From Pseudomonas xantholysinigenes (GTDB lineage Bacteria > Pseudomonadota > Gammaproteobacteria > Pseudomonadales > Pseudomonadaceae): a stretch of 64,000 nt of DNA. The position numbers were made by a program, and so were the translations under genes. The number at the start of each line of letters is the position of its first letter. Within the stretch, counting starts at the first letter, position 1. The DNA lies in the NCBI RefSeq assembly GCF_014268885.2, contig NZ_CP077095.1, positions 1,063,001 to 1,127,000 on the forward strand, in the 5' to 3' direction. The notes beneath the pieces are model-generated. The model worked only from the letters and a program-made list of their open reading frames with translations. It was not told the DNA's origin and did not search any database. Below, one piece after another: positions 25,073 to 33,740 of this stretch.

Positions 25073-25432
25073 ATGTTTATCGAGCGACATATAGAACGTC
25101 ACCAGCTACCTTGCGTTCTCAAGGTCTACAACCGCTGCACCGAGCAACAGATCGGCTATCTGGGCAATGCCTCCGAGGACGGCCTGATGCTGATAAGCCA
25201 GTTGCCGGTGCTGGTGGGGCCGGACTTCGAGCTGCAACTGCGGGTGCCTCTGGCCGGTGGTGGCGTGCAGTTCATCAACCTCACCGCCAGCTGCCTGTGG
25301 TGCCGTGAAGACCAGACCCCCGGGCACTACGATGCGGGCTTCATGCTGTTGCAGGCGCCCACGGAGTACGATGAGTTCGTCCGCTCTTTGCGCGACTATT
25401 TCAGTTTCCGCCCGCTGAACGCCTCCGCCTGA
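25073..25432 (+). CDS. PilZ-domain c-di-GMP binding protein
   Basis: 119 residues. The c-di-GMP binding motifs of PilZ are visible: RHIER (RxxxR) close to the N-terminus and NASEDG ((D/N)xSxxG) about 30 residues later, with the barrel strands following. The start at ATG 25073 (MFIERHIERH) keeps the RxxxR motif at the N-terminus; a TTG at 25034 in the same frame is a less likely start. It probably responds to c-di-GMP to control motility or surface attachment through an unknown partner. Confidence 0.8.
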   Translation: MFIERHIERHQLPCVLKVYNRCTEQQIGYLGNASEDGLMLISQLPVLVGPDFELQLRVPLAGGGVQFINLTASCLWCREDQTPGHYDAGFMLLQAPTEYDEFVRSLRDYFSFRPLNASA

Positions 25433-25493
25433 GGCTGGCCCAGGCCTGCCCTGGGCCGCTAGACTCTGGTCGACCTTGTTACAGGAAGACCCC

Positions 25494-26924
25494 GTGAGCT
25501 CCAGCATCTTCTGGCACGACTACGAAACCACCGGCATCAATCCGCGCTGCGACCGCCCATTGCAGATGGCCGGCGTGCGCACCGACCTCGATCTCAACGA
25601 AATCGAGGCGCCGATCAGCCTCTATTGCCGACCTTCGGACGACATCCTGCCGCATCCGGCGGCTTGCCTGGTCACCGGCATCACCCCGCAGCAACTGGCC
25701 AGTCATGGTTTGTGCGAAGCTGAATTCATGACTCGGGTGCATCAGCAGCTGTCGCGCCCGGGCACCTGCGGTGCCGGCTACAACACCCTGCGCTTCGACG
25801 ATGAAGTCACCCGTTACAGCCTCTATCGCAACTTTTTCGACCCGTATGCCCGCGAATGGCAGGGCGGTAACAGCCGCTGGGACCTGATCGATGTGGTGCG
25901 CACTGCCTATGCCCTGCGCCCGGAAGGCATCCAGTGGCCACAGCAGGACGGGCGTACCAGCCTGCGTCTGGAGTTGCTGAGCAAGGCCAATGGCTTGGAC
26001 CATGGCCAGGCTCACGAAGCGCTTTCCGACGTACGGGCGACCATTGCCCTGGCGCGCCTGATTCGCGAGAAACAACCCAAGTTGTACGACTGGTTGTTCC
26101 AGTTGCGCAGCAAGCACAAGGTGATGGAACAAGTTCGCCTGTTGCAGCCGCTGGTGCATGTATCCGGACGTTTCTCGGCGCAACGCAACTATATTGGCGT
26201 GGTGCTGCCCTTGGCCTGGCACCCGCGCAATCGCAATGCGCTGATTGTCTGCGACCTGCAACAGGATCCTCGGCCTTTGCTCCAGGAAAGTGCAGAAGCC
26301 TTGCGCCAGCGGTTATACACGCGGCGTGAAGACATGGCCGAAGGCGAACTACCGGTGCCGTTGAAGTTGGTGCATATCAACCGTTGCCCAGTCTTGGCGC
26401 CATTGTCGGTATTGCGCCCCACTGACCAACAGCGCCTGGGCATCGACTTGCCGGCGTTGCAGTCAAGTGGCGAACAGTTGGCGAATCAGCAGGCCTACTG
26501 GCAGGACAAGCTGGACATCATCTTCCAGGAGGAAGGCTTCGCGCCGAGTGAAGATCCTGAGCAACAGTTGTATGACGGATTTATCGGCGACCGGGACAAG
26601 CGCCTGAGCGAGCAAGTGCGTGGCATGGATCCCGGACTATTGGGCAAGCAGCAATGGATGTTCGATGACGCGCGACTGCCGGAGTTGTTGTTCCGCTACC
26701 GTGCGCGAAACTTCAGCGACACCCTGGATGAACAGGAACGTGCACGTTGGCAGGTGTTCTGCCAACAACGCCTGACGGACCCGCTAAGCGGCGCGCCGAC
26801 CACGATCGGTGACTTTGAACTGGCATGCCAGAGCAGTTGGAGCGAAGCCAGCGAGGCCGGACGACAGGTGCTGGCGAGCTGGCTGGAACATATCAAGCAA
26901 CTGAAAGTGAACTACCAACTGTGA
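25494..26924 (+). CDS. sbcB: Exonuclease I (single-strand 3'-5' DNA exonuclease)
   Basis: 476 residues. It degrades single-stranded DNA from 3' ends in recombination and mismatch repair. The DEDDh active site is visible: HDYETTG (Asp, Glu), YNTLRFDDE (Asp), and HEALSDVRA (His and last Asp). The following SH3-like and helical regions fit SbcB. The GTG at 25494 is chosen because AGGAAGA precedes it by 5-6 nt; a TTG at 25476 is in frame but badly placed. It ends at a bidirectional terminator shared with the convergent mvaT gene. Confidence 0.93.
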   Translation: MSSSIFWHDYETTGINPRCDRPLQMAGVRTDLDLNEIEAPISLYCRPSDDILPHPAACLVTGITPQQLASHGLCEAEFMTRVHQQLSRPGTCGAGYNTLRFDDEVTRYSLYRNFFDPYAREWQGGNSRWDLIDVVRTAYALRPEGIQWPQQDGRTSLRLELLSKANGLDHGQAHEALSDVRATIALARLIREKQPKLYDWLFQLRSKHKVMEQVRLLQPLVHVSGRFSAQRNYIGVVLPLAWHPRNRNALIVCDLQQDPRPLLQESAEALRQRLYTRREDMAEGELPVPLKLVHINRCPVLAPLSVLRPTDQQRLGIDLPALQSSGEQLANQQAYWQDKLDIIFQEEGFAPSEDPEQQLYDGFIGDRDKRLSEQVRGMDPGLLGKQQWMFDDARLPELLFRYRARNFSDTLDEQERARWQVFCQQRLTDPLSGAPTTIGDFELACQSSWSEASEAGRQVLASWLEHIKQLKVNYQL

Positions 26925-26940
26925 AATAAACAGACAAACA

Positions 26941-26968
26941 AAAACGCCGGCAAATGCCGGCGTTTTCA
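26941..26968. terminator. Bidirectional terminator between sbcB and mvaT
   Basis: AAAACGCCGGC-aaat-GCCGGCGTTTT forms an 11-bp palindromic stem-loop with A and T runs on both sides, located between convergent stops at 26924 and 26997. It can terminate both transcripts. Confidence 0.92.
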
Positions 26969-26996
26969 TTGTGCTGACCACGCGCGATGGCGTGGA

Positions 26997-27374
26997 TCAG
27001 TCCAGCAGGGTAGCCCAGCTTTCGACGACGTCGCCGCCCCACTTGGCTTTCCATTCTTTCAGGGTCTTGTGGTTGCCACCCTTGGTTTCAATAACCTCGC
27101 CATTGTGCGGGTTCTTGTATTGCTTGACCTTACGCGCGCGTTTGGTGGCGGTGGTCTTGACGGCGCCACGTGGGGCCTTGCTCAGTTTGCTTTCCGGGTC
27201 GAGCAGGGCAATGACGTCGCGCAGCGACTTGGAATACTCGCCCATCAGGGTGCGCAGCTTGCCTTCGAATTCCAGTTCTTTCTTCAGCTTGTCGTCTTGC
27301 GACAGGTTGGCCAGGCGGGCCTGAAGTTCTTTGATCGCTTCTTCGGTGGCGCGGTATTCGTTGATCAGGGACAT
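26997..27374 (-). CDS. mvaT: H-NS-like nucleoid protein of the MvaT family (TurA-like)
   Basis: 125 residues. The N-terminal half (MSLINEYRATEEAIKELQARL...) is a coiled-coil oligomerisation region; the C-terminal half holds the AT-rich DNA-binding domain with KQYKNPHNGEVIETKGGNHKTLKEWKAKWG, the MvaT signature. It silences AT-rich and acquired DNA. Position directly before purU matches turA of P. putida. The upstream region is AT-rich, which fits autoregulation. It may repress the lower-GC RHS block, but that is inference. Confidence 0.93.
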   Translation of the reverse strand: MSLINEYRATEEAIKELQARLANLSQDDKLKKELEFEGKLRTLMGEYSKSLRDVIALLDPESKLSKAPRGAVKTTATKRARKVKQYKNPHNGEVIETKGGNHKTLKEWKAKWGGDVVESWATLLD

Positions 27375-27675
27375 GGAGAGTTCCTTAATGCGTTAACAGA
27401 GATACAGTGCGGCCAATAATAGACAGGCGATACTCCCAAGTAAACAATTAAAAGGCATGCACCAATTAATAGCAGTCAGCGTATTTTTCAGGGCGAAGGT
27501 TAAGAAAAATTCACCTAGTGGCCGGGGTAATGGCTATTCCCCTGTAAGGGGCAGGGAAATGCGTTGTGCGCTTTTGCTCGGTGGGCCGGTTGCGTGGACA
27601 GGGGTAGATCATTACTGCGTTTTTCCTGGCAGGTCGCTAGAATGTGCGCCTTTGCGAAGTTCTGGAGTTTCCCTC
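27375..27675. other. Divergent intergenic region of mvaT and purU
   Basis: 301 bp with an AT-rich stretch next to mvaT (27410-27520), likely the mvaT promoter and an MvaT target, and a GC-richer half next to purU. A short hairpin CCCC-tgtaa-GGGG lies at 27539-27551. No riboswitch or small RNA could be recognised. Confidence 0.4.
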
Positions 27676-28527
27676 ATGCGCACCTTTCGATTGGTGATTG
27701 CCTGCCCCGACCGCGTCGGTATCGTGGCCAAGGTCAGTAATTTCCTGGCCCTCTACAATGGCTGGATCACCGAGGCCAGCCACCACTCCGACGAACAGAG
27801 TGGCTGGTTCTTCATGCGCCATGAGATCCGCGCCGAGTCCCTGCCATTCGGTATCGAGGCATTTCGCGAGGCCTTTGCGCCGATTGCCGAAGAATTCTCG
27901 ATGACCTGGCGGATCACCGATTCGGCGCAGAAGAAGCGTGTGGTGTTGATGGCCAGCCGCGAGTCGCACTGCCTGGCCGACCTGCTGCACCGTTGGCACA
28001 CCAACGAACTGGATTGCGAGATTCCCTGCGTGATCTCCAACCACAACGACCTGCGCAGCATGGTCGAGTGGCACGGCATTCCGTTCCACCATGTGCCGGT
28101 GGACCCGAAGGACAAGCAGCCCGCCTTCGCCGAAGTCTCGCGCCTGGTCGACGAGTATGCTGCCGACGCCGTGGTGCTGGCCCGCTACATGCAAATCCTG
28201 CCGCCACAGCTGTGCCAGGCTTACGCCGAGAAGGTCATCAACATCCACCACAGCTTCTTGCCATCGTTCGTCGGTGCCAAGCCATATCACCAGGCGGCCC
28301 TGCGTGGCGTGAAGCTGATCGGCGCGACCTGCCACTACGTCACCGAGGAGCTGGACGCCGGCCCGATCATCGAACAGGACGTGGTGCGGGTCAGCCATGC
28401 CGACAGCATCGAGGACATGGTCCGCTTCGGCCGCGATGTGGAGAAGATGGTCCTGGCCCGTGGCCTGCGCTACCACCTGGAAGACCGCGTGCTGGTGCAC
28501 GGCAACAAGACCGTGGTGTTCAACTAA
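27676..28527 (+). CDS. purU: Formyltetrahydrofolate deformylase
   Basis: 283 residues. An N-terminal ACT domain (MRTFRLVIACPDRVGIVAKVSNFL..., about residues 1-85) precedes a formyltransferase-fold catalytic domain with the NIHHSFLPSFVGAKPYHQA active-site block and the GATCHYVTEELDAGPIIEQ block. It hydrolyses 10-formyl-THF to formate and THF. ATG 27676 is supported by GGAG 8 nt upstream and by the start of family similarity; an in-frame extension to 27457 is non-coding. Pseudomonads carry several purU paralogues, so this may be one with a special role. Confidence 0.93.
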   Translation: MRTFRLVIACPDRVGIVAKVSNFLALYNGWITEASHHSDEQSGWFFMRHEIRAESLPFGIEAFREAFAPIAEEFSMTWRITDSAQKKRVVLMASRESHCLADLLHRWHTNELDCEIPCVISNHNDLRSMVEWHGIPFHHVPVDPKDKQPAFAEVSRLVDEYAADAVVLARYMQILPPQLCQAYAEKVINIHHSFLPSFVGAKPYHQAALRGVKLIGATCHYVTEELDAGPIIEQDVVRVSHADSIEDMVRFGRDVEKMVLARGLRYHLEDRVLVHGNKTVVFN

Positions 28528-28680
28528 GGCGCGCGACCGCCATGGTAGATCCTGGAGACAAGGCCGCGGCTTCACTGCCGCCCACCCTGGGTGAAGGCTG
28601 CCTGGCGCGCTTCGACCCTGCGGCCCTGAGCGCTGAGGACGGCACCGAGTTCCCCGGTGCCGCCGAGCTCTGGGCCACGC

Positions 28681-29673
28681 TCAACCCGCCTGGCGACGGC
28701 GCCGCAGCAACAGCGGACGCGCCAGCAGGTAGAGGAATACCGGCCCACCGGCGAGCAGATAGAAGTAGTAGGTAACCGCGCGCCAAATCAGGATTGCCGC
28801 GGCCGCCGTCGAACTCCCCACCAGCGGTGCCAGCAAGGTCGCCGAGGTCAGCTCGGCCGCCCCGGCGCCTCCAGGCAGCAGGCTGAACTGCCCGGCGCTG
28901 AGCGCGAGCATCTGCACCAGAAAACTCGGTACCCACGCCAGTTCTACGCCCAGCCCCTTCAATACCAGGTACAGCACGCTGTAGCGCAGGCTCCAGTGCG
29001 CGCAGGTGAGGGTGAACACCAGCGCCAGGGTGCGCTTGGGCAGGCGCCAGGTGTCGGCCAGGGCGCGCATGAAGCTCAGTAGCTTGCGTGCCCAGCGTCG
29101 TTGCCTCGCCGGGGCCATGCCCAGGCGGCGCAACAGGCAGCCATTGCCGCGTATCAGCGCGCGCCGATAACGCCAAAGCAGGACAATGCCGGCCAAGGCC
29201 GCGCACAGTAGCAGGGCGCTGCCCAGCAGCATGTGCTGCTGGCTATGGCCAAGGCTGTGGAACAGGGCGTAGCCGGCGATCACCAGCAGGGCGCAGAAGA
29301 AGAACACCAGGTCGTTCAACTGGTCCATGGCGAACACCGCGCCACTGCGCGAGGGGGCGATGCGCTCACGGGCCAGCAAGGTCATCAGCGTCAGTGGGCC
29401 GCCGCTGCCGCCGGGAGTGGTGCAGATGGCGAACTCGGTGGCCATGATCACCCCGAGGCTGCGCAGCCGCCCCACCTGTGCGCCCTGTTCACCCAGGAGC
29501 AAGCGCAGGCGGGTGGCGTTGATGATCCAGCACAGCAGGATCAGCCCCAGAAGCAAGGCCATCAGCCCAGGGGAGAACGTTTGCAGGCGAGGGAGCAGTG
29601 CTTGGCCGCCCAGCAAGGCCGGGACCAGCAACGCCAGCAGCACTGCCAGGCCGAGCCAGCCCAGTCGGTTCAT
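28681..29673 (-). CDS. YbhN/UPF0104-type membrane protein (lysylphosphatidylglycerol synthase TM domain-like)
   Basis: 330 residues with about seven or eight hydrophobic segments, matching the integral membrane domain of the MprF/YbhN family (conserved GGSGGPL and LLPGGAGAAELTSATLL blocks, the latter being the PGGxGxxE motif). It lacks the soluble aminoacyl-transferase domain of MprF, so it is more likely a lipid transporter or flippase. It is the last gene of a three-gene operon; its ATG at 29673 overlaps the stop of the deacetylase gene (ATGA). The 153 bp to purU (28528-28680) hold no gene. Confidence 0.83.
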   Translation of the reverse strand: MNRLGWLGLAVLLALLVPALLGGQALLPRLQTFSPGLMALLLGLILLCWIINATRLRLLLGEQGAQVGRLRSLGVIMATEFAICTTPGGSGGPLTLMTLLARERIAPSRSGAVFAMDQLNDLVFFFCALLVIAGYALFHSLGHSQQHMLLGSALLLCAALAGIVLLWRYRRALIRGNGCLLRRLGMAPARQRRWARKLLSFMRALADTWRLPKRTLALVFTLTCAHWSLRYSVLYLVLKGLGVELAWVPSFLVQMLALSAGQFSLLPGGAGAAELTSATLLAPLVGSSTAAAAILIWRAVTYYFYLLAGGPVFLYLLARPLLLRRRRQAG

Positions 29674-30434
29674 GGGCTGGCCTGGCGCGCCAGCCAGGTG
29701 GATTTGGTCAACGGTTCGCGGCCTTCGCTCAGCAATCGGCGTAGCGTGTTCAGCCAGTAGTTGCGCGAGCTTGCATGACGCATGTCCACCGGGTGCAGGC
29801 CCAGGCGCAGGGTGGGCGCATCGCGCCAACGCCGGCATTGCCAGTCGCTGACCATCTTGGACAGGCCGCGACGCCAGCCGCTGCGGGCGCTCCACACCAG
29901 GCCGGGGGCGCTGTAGGCGGTGAAGTCCGGCAGGCGATACAGGTGCTGCGGCGTGCTGGTGTAGCGCAGGGGGAGCTGGCGCAAGGCCTGGCGTGTGCCT
30001 TCGCTCATCAGCCAGGCCGGTGCGACGAAGCCGGCGACCGGCCAGCCTTGCCGGCCGAATACTGCCAACCCCGCCTCCAGCCGCTGCAGGGCCTGGGCCT
30101 GGTCCAGAGCGTAGAACTCTCCTTCGTGGGTATAGCAGCGGCGCATGAAGTACTCGCCCAGCCCGCGTGGTGGTGGGCCGTCGTCGGCGTGGTAGTAACC
30201 GTGCAGGGCCAGTTCGTCGCCGCGAGCCAAACGTCGTTCGAGCAAGTGACAGAAGGTTGGCGAGCGGGCCAGTGGGTTGCGCTGGTGAAAGTCTGGCACC
30301 ACCAGCCAGGTCATGGGCACGCTGCCGAGTTCATCGATGGCCTGGACGAACGGCTGGTAGTCCGGCCAGGTTTCCGGCGCGACGTCGTGCAGCACCAGCA
30401 TCAGGCTGCGCGCGTTGCCTGGATGCTCAGCCAT
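29670..30434 (-). CDS. DUF2334/polysaccharide deacetylase-like protein
   Basis: 254 residues. It starts MAEHPGNARSLMLVLHDVAPETW, where HDV is the first metal-binding block of NodB/DUF2334 deacetylases; HGYYH supplies the histidines of the second block and LGLHPVD the last. The family removes acetyl groups from sugars. The start at 30434 overlaps the upstream glycosyltransferase stop by 8 bp, and the downstream membrane gene by 4 bp, so the three genes are translationally linked. Action on a glycolipid head group is inferred from context. Confidence 0.83.
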   Translation of the reverse strand: MAEHPGNARSLMLVLHDVAPETWPDYQPFVQAIDELGSVPMTWLVVPDFHQRNPLARSPTFCHLLERRLARGDELALHGYYHADDGPPPRGLGEYFMRRCYTHEGEFYALDQAQALQRLEAGLAVFGRQGWPVAGFVAPAWLMSEGTRQALRQLPLRYTSTPQHLYRLPDFTAYSAPGLVWSARSGWRRGLSKMVSDWQCRRWRDAPTLRLGLHPVDMRHASSRNYWLNTLRRLLSEGREPLTKSTWLARQASP

Positions 30435-31548
30435 GGGCACGCACTTGGGGTTGCGGGCCCAGCACGGCTTGATAGTGATGCAGCAGGCCGTTGACCACCG
30501 CGTCCCAGCTGTAATGGCGCTCGGCGTGGCGGCGGGCCTGGGTGCCCAGCGTCCGTGCGCCGGCCTCGAACACCTCGCGCACGGCGTTGGCCATGGCCGG
30601 AGCATCGTTGGCCGGGCACAGGCGCCCGCACTGCTCGTTGACGATTTCGCTGAATGCCCCGGCGCGCACGGCGACCACCGGGGTGGCGCTGGCCATGGCC
30701 TCGAGGATGACCAGGCCGAAGGTCTCCTGGTCGCCGGCATGCACCAGCAGGTCGGCGCTGGCCAGCAGCCGGGCGACCTCGTGCGCGGGGCAGAAATGGT
30801 CGATCACGCTGACATTGGCTGGCACGTTGGCGGGCATGTTCGAGCCCACCAGCAACAGGTGGTAGTGGGCACCCAGGGTGCGCATGCAGTCGAGCAGCAC
30901 CGGCAGGTTCTTTTCCCGCGAGCCGCGCCCGGCGAATACCAGCAGGCGGCTGGTATCGGCGATACCTAGTTCGGCACGCAGCCCGGGGTCGCGGCGCTGG
31001 GGGTGAAACAGCGCCAGGTCGACCCCCAGGCGCTGCACGTGCACATCGTTGACGCCAAGCCTGCGCAGCTTGTCGGCCATCACCTGGCTGGGCGCCAGGA
31101 CCCGGTCGAAGTTGCCGTACAGCTTGCTGACATAGGCTTCGACGTTGGGGGTGAACCAGTTGCCCATGCGGTTGCTTACCAGCAAGGGCAGGTCGGAGTG
31201 ATAGAAGCCGATCACCGGCACATCAAGCTGGCGCCGGGCCTCGAGGGCGGCCCAGGCGGTGAGGTAGGGGTCGCCGACCTCGATCAAGTCGGGCTGCAGG
31301 CTGCGCAACGCGTCACACCAGGGCGCCAGGCGCAGCGGAAAGCGATAGCCGTTGCCGAAGGGCAGGGGTGGGGCGGGAACCTGGTACACACCATCGGCGT
31401 TGTCGGCGCTGGCGCCGGGAATCAATAGGCTGTGGCGTACGCCGGGCATGGCGTCGAGGCGGCGGTGTTTGGCATCAAGATAGGTCCGTACGCCGCCGCT
31501 GGCCGGGGCGTAGAACATGGTGATGTCGGCGATGTGCACGATCAGCAT
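30427..31548 (-). CDS. Glycosyltransferase family 4 protein
   Basis: 373 residues with the two Rossmann domains of GT-B enzymes. The N-terminal part has FYAPASGGVRTYLDAK (acceptor-side loop) and the C-terminal part has the GT4 donor-binding motif HAGDQETFGLVILEAMASATPVVA (the Ex7E pattern). It resembles MgtA/SqdX-type sugar transferases that act on diacylglycerol. First gene of the operon GT-deacetylase-YbhN. Sugar and acceptor are not known. Confidence 0.85.
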   Translation of the reverse strand: MLIVHIADITMFYAPASGGVRTYLDAKHRRLDAMPGVRHSLLIPGASADNADGVYQVPAPPLPFGNGYRFPLRLAPWCDALRSLQPDLIEVGDPYLTAWAALEARRQLDVPVIGFYHSDLPLLVSNRMGNWFTPNVEAYVSKLYGNFDRVLAPSQVMADKLRRLGVNDVHVQRLGVDLALFHPQRRDPGLRAELGIADTSRLLVFAGRGSREKNLPVLLDCMRTLGAHYHLLLVGSNMPANVPANVSVIDHFCPAHEVARLLASADLLVHAGDQETFGLVILEAMASATPVVAVRAGAFSEIVNEQCGRLCPANDAPAMANAVREVFEAGARTLGTQARRHAERHYSWDAVVNGLLHHYQAVLGPQPQVRAHG

Positions 31549-31641
31549 CCCTCCGGGATCGTCCTCGGGTGTGTCATCTGGCGATGACGCGCCTAAAGGT
31601 TGACCTTGTTGAAGGATAGTTTGTTCGATCGCGTGTCGAGG

Positions 31642-31680
31642 CGTCCCGTAGGCGCCGGCAAAGCAGCAGCCTACGGGACG
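31642..31680. repeat. 12-bp perfect inverted repeat downstream of the chemoreceptor gene
   Basis: CGTCCCGTAGGC (31642-31653) and GCCTACGGGACG (31669-31680) are perfect inverted arms around a 15-nt loop. It lies just past the chemoreceptor stop codon at 31694. No T-run follows on the minus strand, so it may be a non-canonical terminator, an mRNA 3' stabiliser, or a REP-like element different from the common family. Confidence 0.6.
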
Positions 31681-31693
31681 ATGGGGGGCAAGG

Positions 31694-33568
31694 TCAGATG
31701 CGGAAGCTGCCGACCAGATGCTTCAGGCGGCCGGCCTGTTGCTCGAGGTCCGAGCAGGCGCGCAGAGTGGCCTGCAGGTTCTCGACGCCTTCCTGGTTGA
31801 GCATGTTGATCTCGTTGATGTCCATGTTGATCGAGTCGACCACGGCCGTTTGCTCTTCGGTGGCGGTGGCCACCGACTGGTTCATGCCGTCGATCTCGCC
31901 GATGCGCTGGGTCACGCTGCCCAGGCGTTCGCCGGCCTGGTTGGCGATGTCCATGCTGTCCTGGCTGTGGCGCTGGCTCTGGCCCATGGTGTCGACGGAT
32001 TCGCGGGCACCGACCTGCAGCTCTTCGATCATGGTCTGCACCTGCTGCGCCGACTCCTGGGTGCGGTGGGCCAGGTTGCGCACTTCGTCGGCGACCACGG
32101 CGAAACCACGCCCGGCCTCGCCGGCGCGGGCGGCCTCGATGGCGGCGTTGAGCGCCAGCAGGTTGGTCTGCTGGGAGATGCTGGTGATCACTTCGAGGAT
32201 CTGACCGATGTTGACGGTCTTGTTGTTCAGCGTCTCGATATGCTCGCTGGAGGTGACGATCAGGTCCGACAGGCGGTTCATCGCATCGATGTTGCGCTGC
32301 ACCACCTGCTGGCCTTCCTCGGCCAGCAGGCGTGCGGAGCTGGCGTGCTGCGAGGCCTGGGCGGCGTTGCCGGCGATTTCCTGGGCGGCGGCGCCGAGCT
32401 GGTTGATGGCGGCGGCGACGCTGTTGGTGCGGTTGGACTGCTCGTCGGAGTTGGCCATCGACGAGTTGGAGGCGCTGATCACCCGCAGGGCCACTTCATT
32501 GACCTGCTCGGTGGCCGACGACACTTCGCGGATCGAGCCATGGATGCGCTCGACGAAGCGGTTGAAGGCAGTGCCGAGGATGCCGAACTCGTCGTGGTTG
32601 TGGATCTCCAGGCGGCGGGTCAGGTCGCCTTCGCCCTCGGCGATGTTGGCCATGGCGCGGGTCATGGTGTGCAGCGGCTGCATCAGCACGCGAATCAGCA
32701 GGCCGAGCAGGGCGATGATGATCACCACCGCCACCAGGGTGGCGATCACCGCCGAGGTGCGGAAGGTGCTGAGCATCGAGAAGGCTTTGTCCTTGTCCAC
32801 CGACAGGCCGATGTACCAGTTCGCCGAAGGCAGGCCCTTGACCGGGGTGAAGGTCAGCAGGCGGGTCTGGCCACCCTGCTCGACTTCGGTCAGCTCACGG
32901 GACAGTTTCGGGGTGTTCTGCGGGAACAGGTCCGACAGCGACTTCATCACCAGGTTCTTGTCCGGGTGCACCAGGATCTTGCCTTGGTCGTTGACCAGGA
33001 AGGCATAGCCCATGCCGCCGAAGCTCAGTGAGTTGATGATGTCCACCAGGCCGTCGAGGGCCAGGTCGCCGCCGACCACGCCGACCGAGCGCGAGGCGGT
33101 GCTGATGATCGAGATGACCATCTTGTTGGTGGCCATGTCGATGTACGGTTCGGTGAGGATCGGGCCGCTGGCGTTCAGGCCGTCCTTGTACCAGGGGCGT
33201 ACGCGCGGGTCGTAGCCGTCGGGCATCTTGGTGTCCGGGCGCACGGTGAAGGTACCGTCGGGCTGGCCCAGGTAGATGGTCAGGAAGCTCGAGGTCAGGG
33301 CGTTCTGACCCAGCAGGGTGCCGGTGTTCTGCGGGAACTGGGCCAGGTTCTGGGCGACGTTCTCGACCAGTTTGATGCGCCCTTCGAACAGGTTGCGGAT
33401 GTTGGTGGAGGTGGAGTCGCCCATCTCGCCCAGGTAGTTCTCCAGATCCTCGCGAATGGCGTTACGCTGGAGATAGTCGTTGTACAAGGTGAACAGGCTG
33501 AAGGCGAGGATCACGATCAGTGATGCCGCCATGAGAATCTTGTGGCTGAAACGAAGGCTTTTGTTCAT
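31694..33568 (-). CDS. mcpG: Methyl-accepting chemotaxis protein with dCache amino-acid-type sensor (McpG-like)
   Basis: 624 residues. TM1 is at about 10-30, a periplasmic dCache sensor at 35-275, TM2 at about 280-302, then HAMP and a methyl-accepting signalling domain with the EAARAGEAGRGFAVVADEVRNLA hairpin. The sensor shows residues of the amino-acid-binding dCache motif: Tyr119, Arg124, Trp126, Tyr127, Tyr142, Asp144 and Asp168. This fits PctABC/McpG receptors; by gene neighbourhood (next to the HerA-like and pit genes, before pcaR) it corresponds to the GABA receptor McpG of P. putida. The precise ligand is inferred. Confidence 0.85.
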   Translation of the reverse strand: MNKSLRFSHKILMAASLIVILAFSLFTLYNDYLQRNAIREDLENYLGEMGDSTSTNIRNLFEGRIKLVENVAQNLAQFPQNTGTLLGQNALTSSFLTIYLGQPDGTFTVRPDTKMPDGYDPRVRPWYKDGLNASGPILTEPYIDMATNKMVISIISTASRSVGVVGGDLALDGLVDIINSLSFGGMGYAFLVNDQGKILVHPDKNLVMKSLSDLFPQNTPKLSRELTEVEQGGQTRLLTFTPVKGLPSANWYIGLSVDKDKAFSMLSTFRTSAVIATLVAVVIIIALLGLLIRVLMQPLHTMTRAMANIAEGEGDLTRRLEIHNHDEFGILGTAFNRFVERIHGSIREVSSATEQVNEVALRVISASNSSMANSDEQSNRTNSVAAAINQLGAAAQEIAGNAAQASQHASSARLLAEEGQQVVQRNIDAMNRLSDLIVTSSEHIETLNNKTVNIGQILEVITSISQQTNLLALNAAIEAARAGEAGRGFAVVADEVRNLAHRTQESAQQVQTMIEELQVGARESVDTMGQSQRHSQDSMDIANQAGERLGSVTQRIGEIDGMNQSVATATEEQTAVVDSINMDINEINMLNQEGVENLQATLRACSDLEQQAGRLKHLVGSFRI

Positions 33569-33740
33569 GACGTGAGGCGTCCGCTAAGGTTTTGTTATCG
33601 GGTCGTTCGCACAAAGCACGGCTGGAAAACAGTGCAACATTTCCCGGGGTCCTTGTCGGGGTTGTTACTGTCTTTCTGGGGAGAATCATTTCGAAATATC
33701 GGCACATATGTGACAGAACTTGAGCAGGGGAATGATGAAG

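Noticed and set aside
27375..27675. Riboswitch in the purU leader
   Set aside because: No recognised aptamer core; only a short CCCC/GGGG hairpin.
33595..33602. CCCGATAA upstream of the chemoreceptor as a FliA (sigma28) -10
   Set aside because: The matching -35 region at the right spacing shows only three of eight consensus bases.
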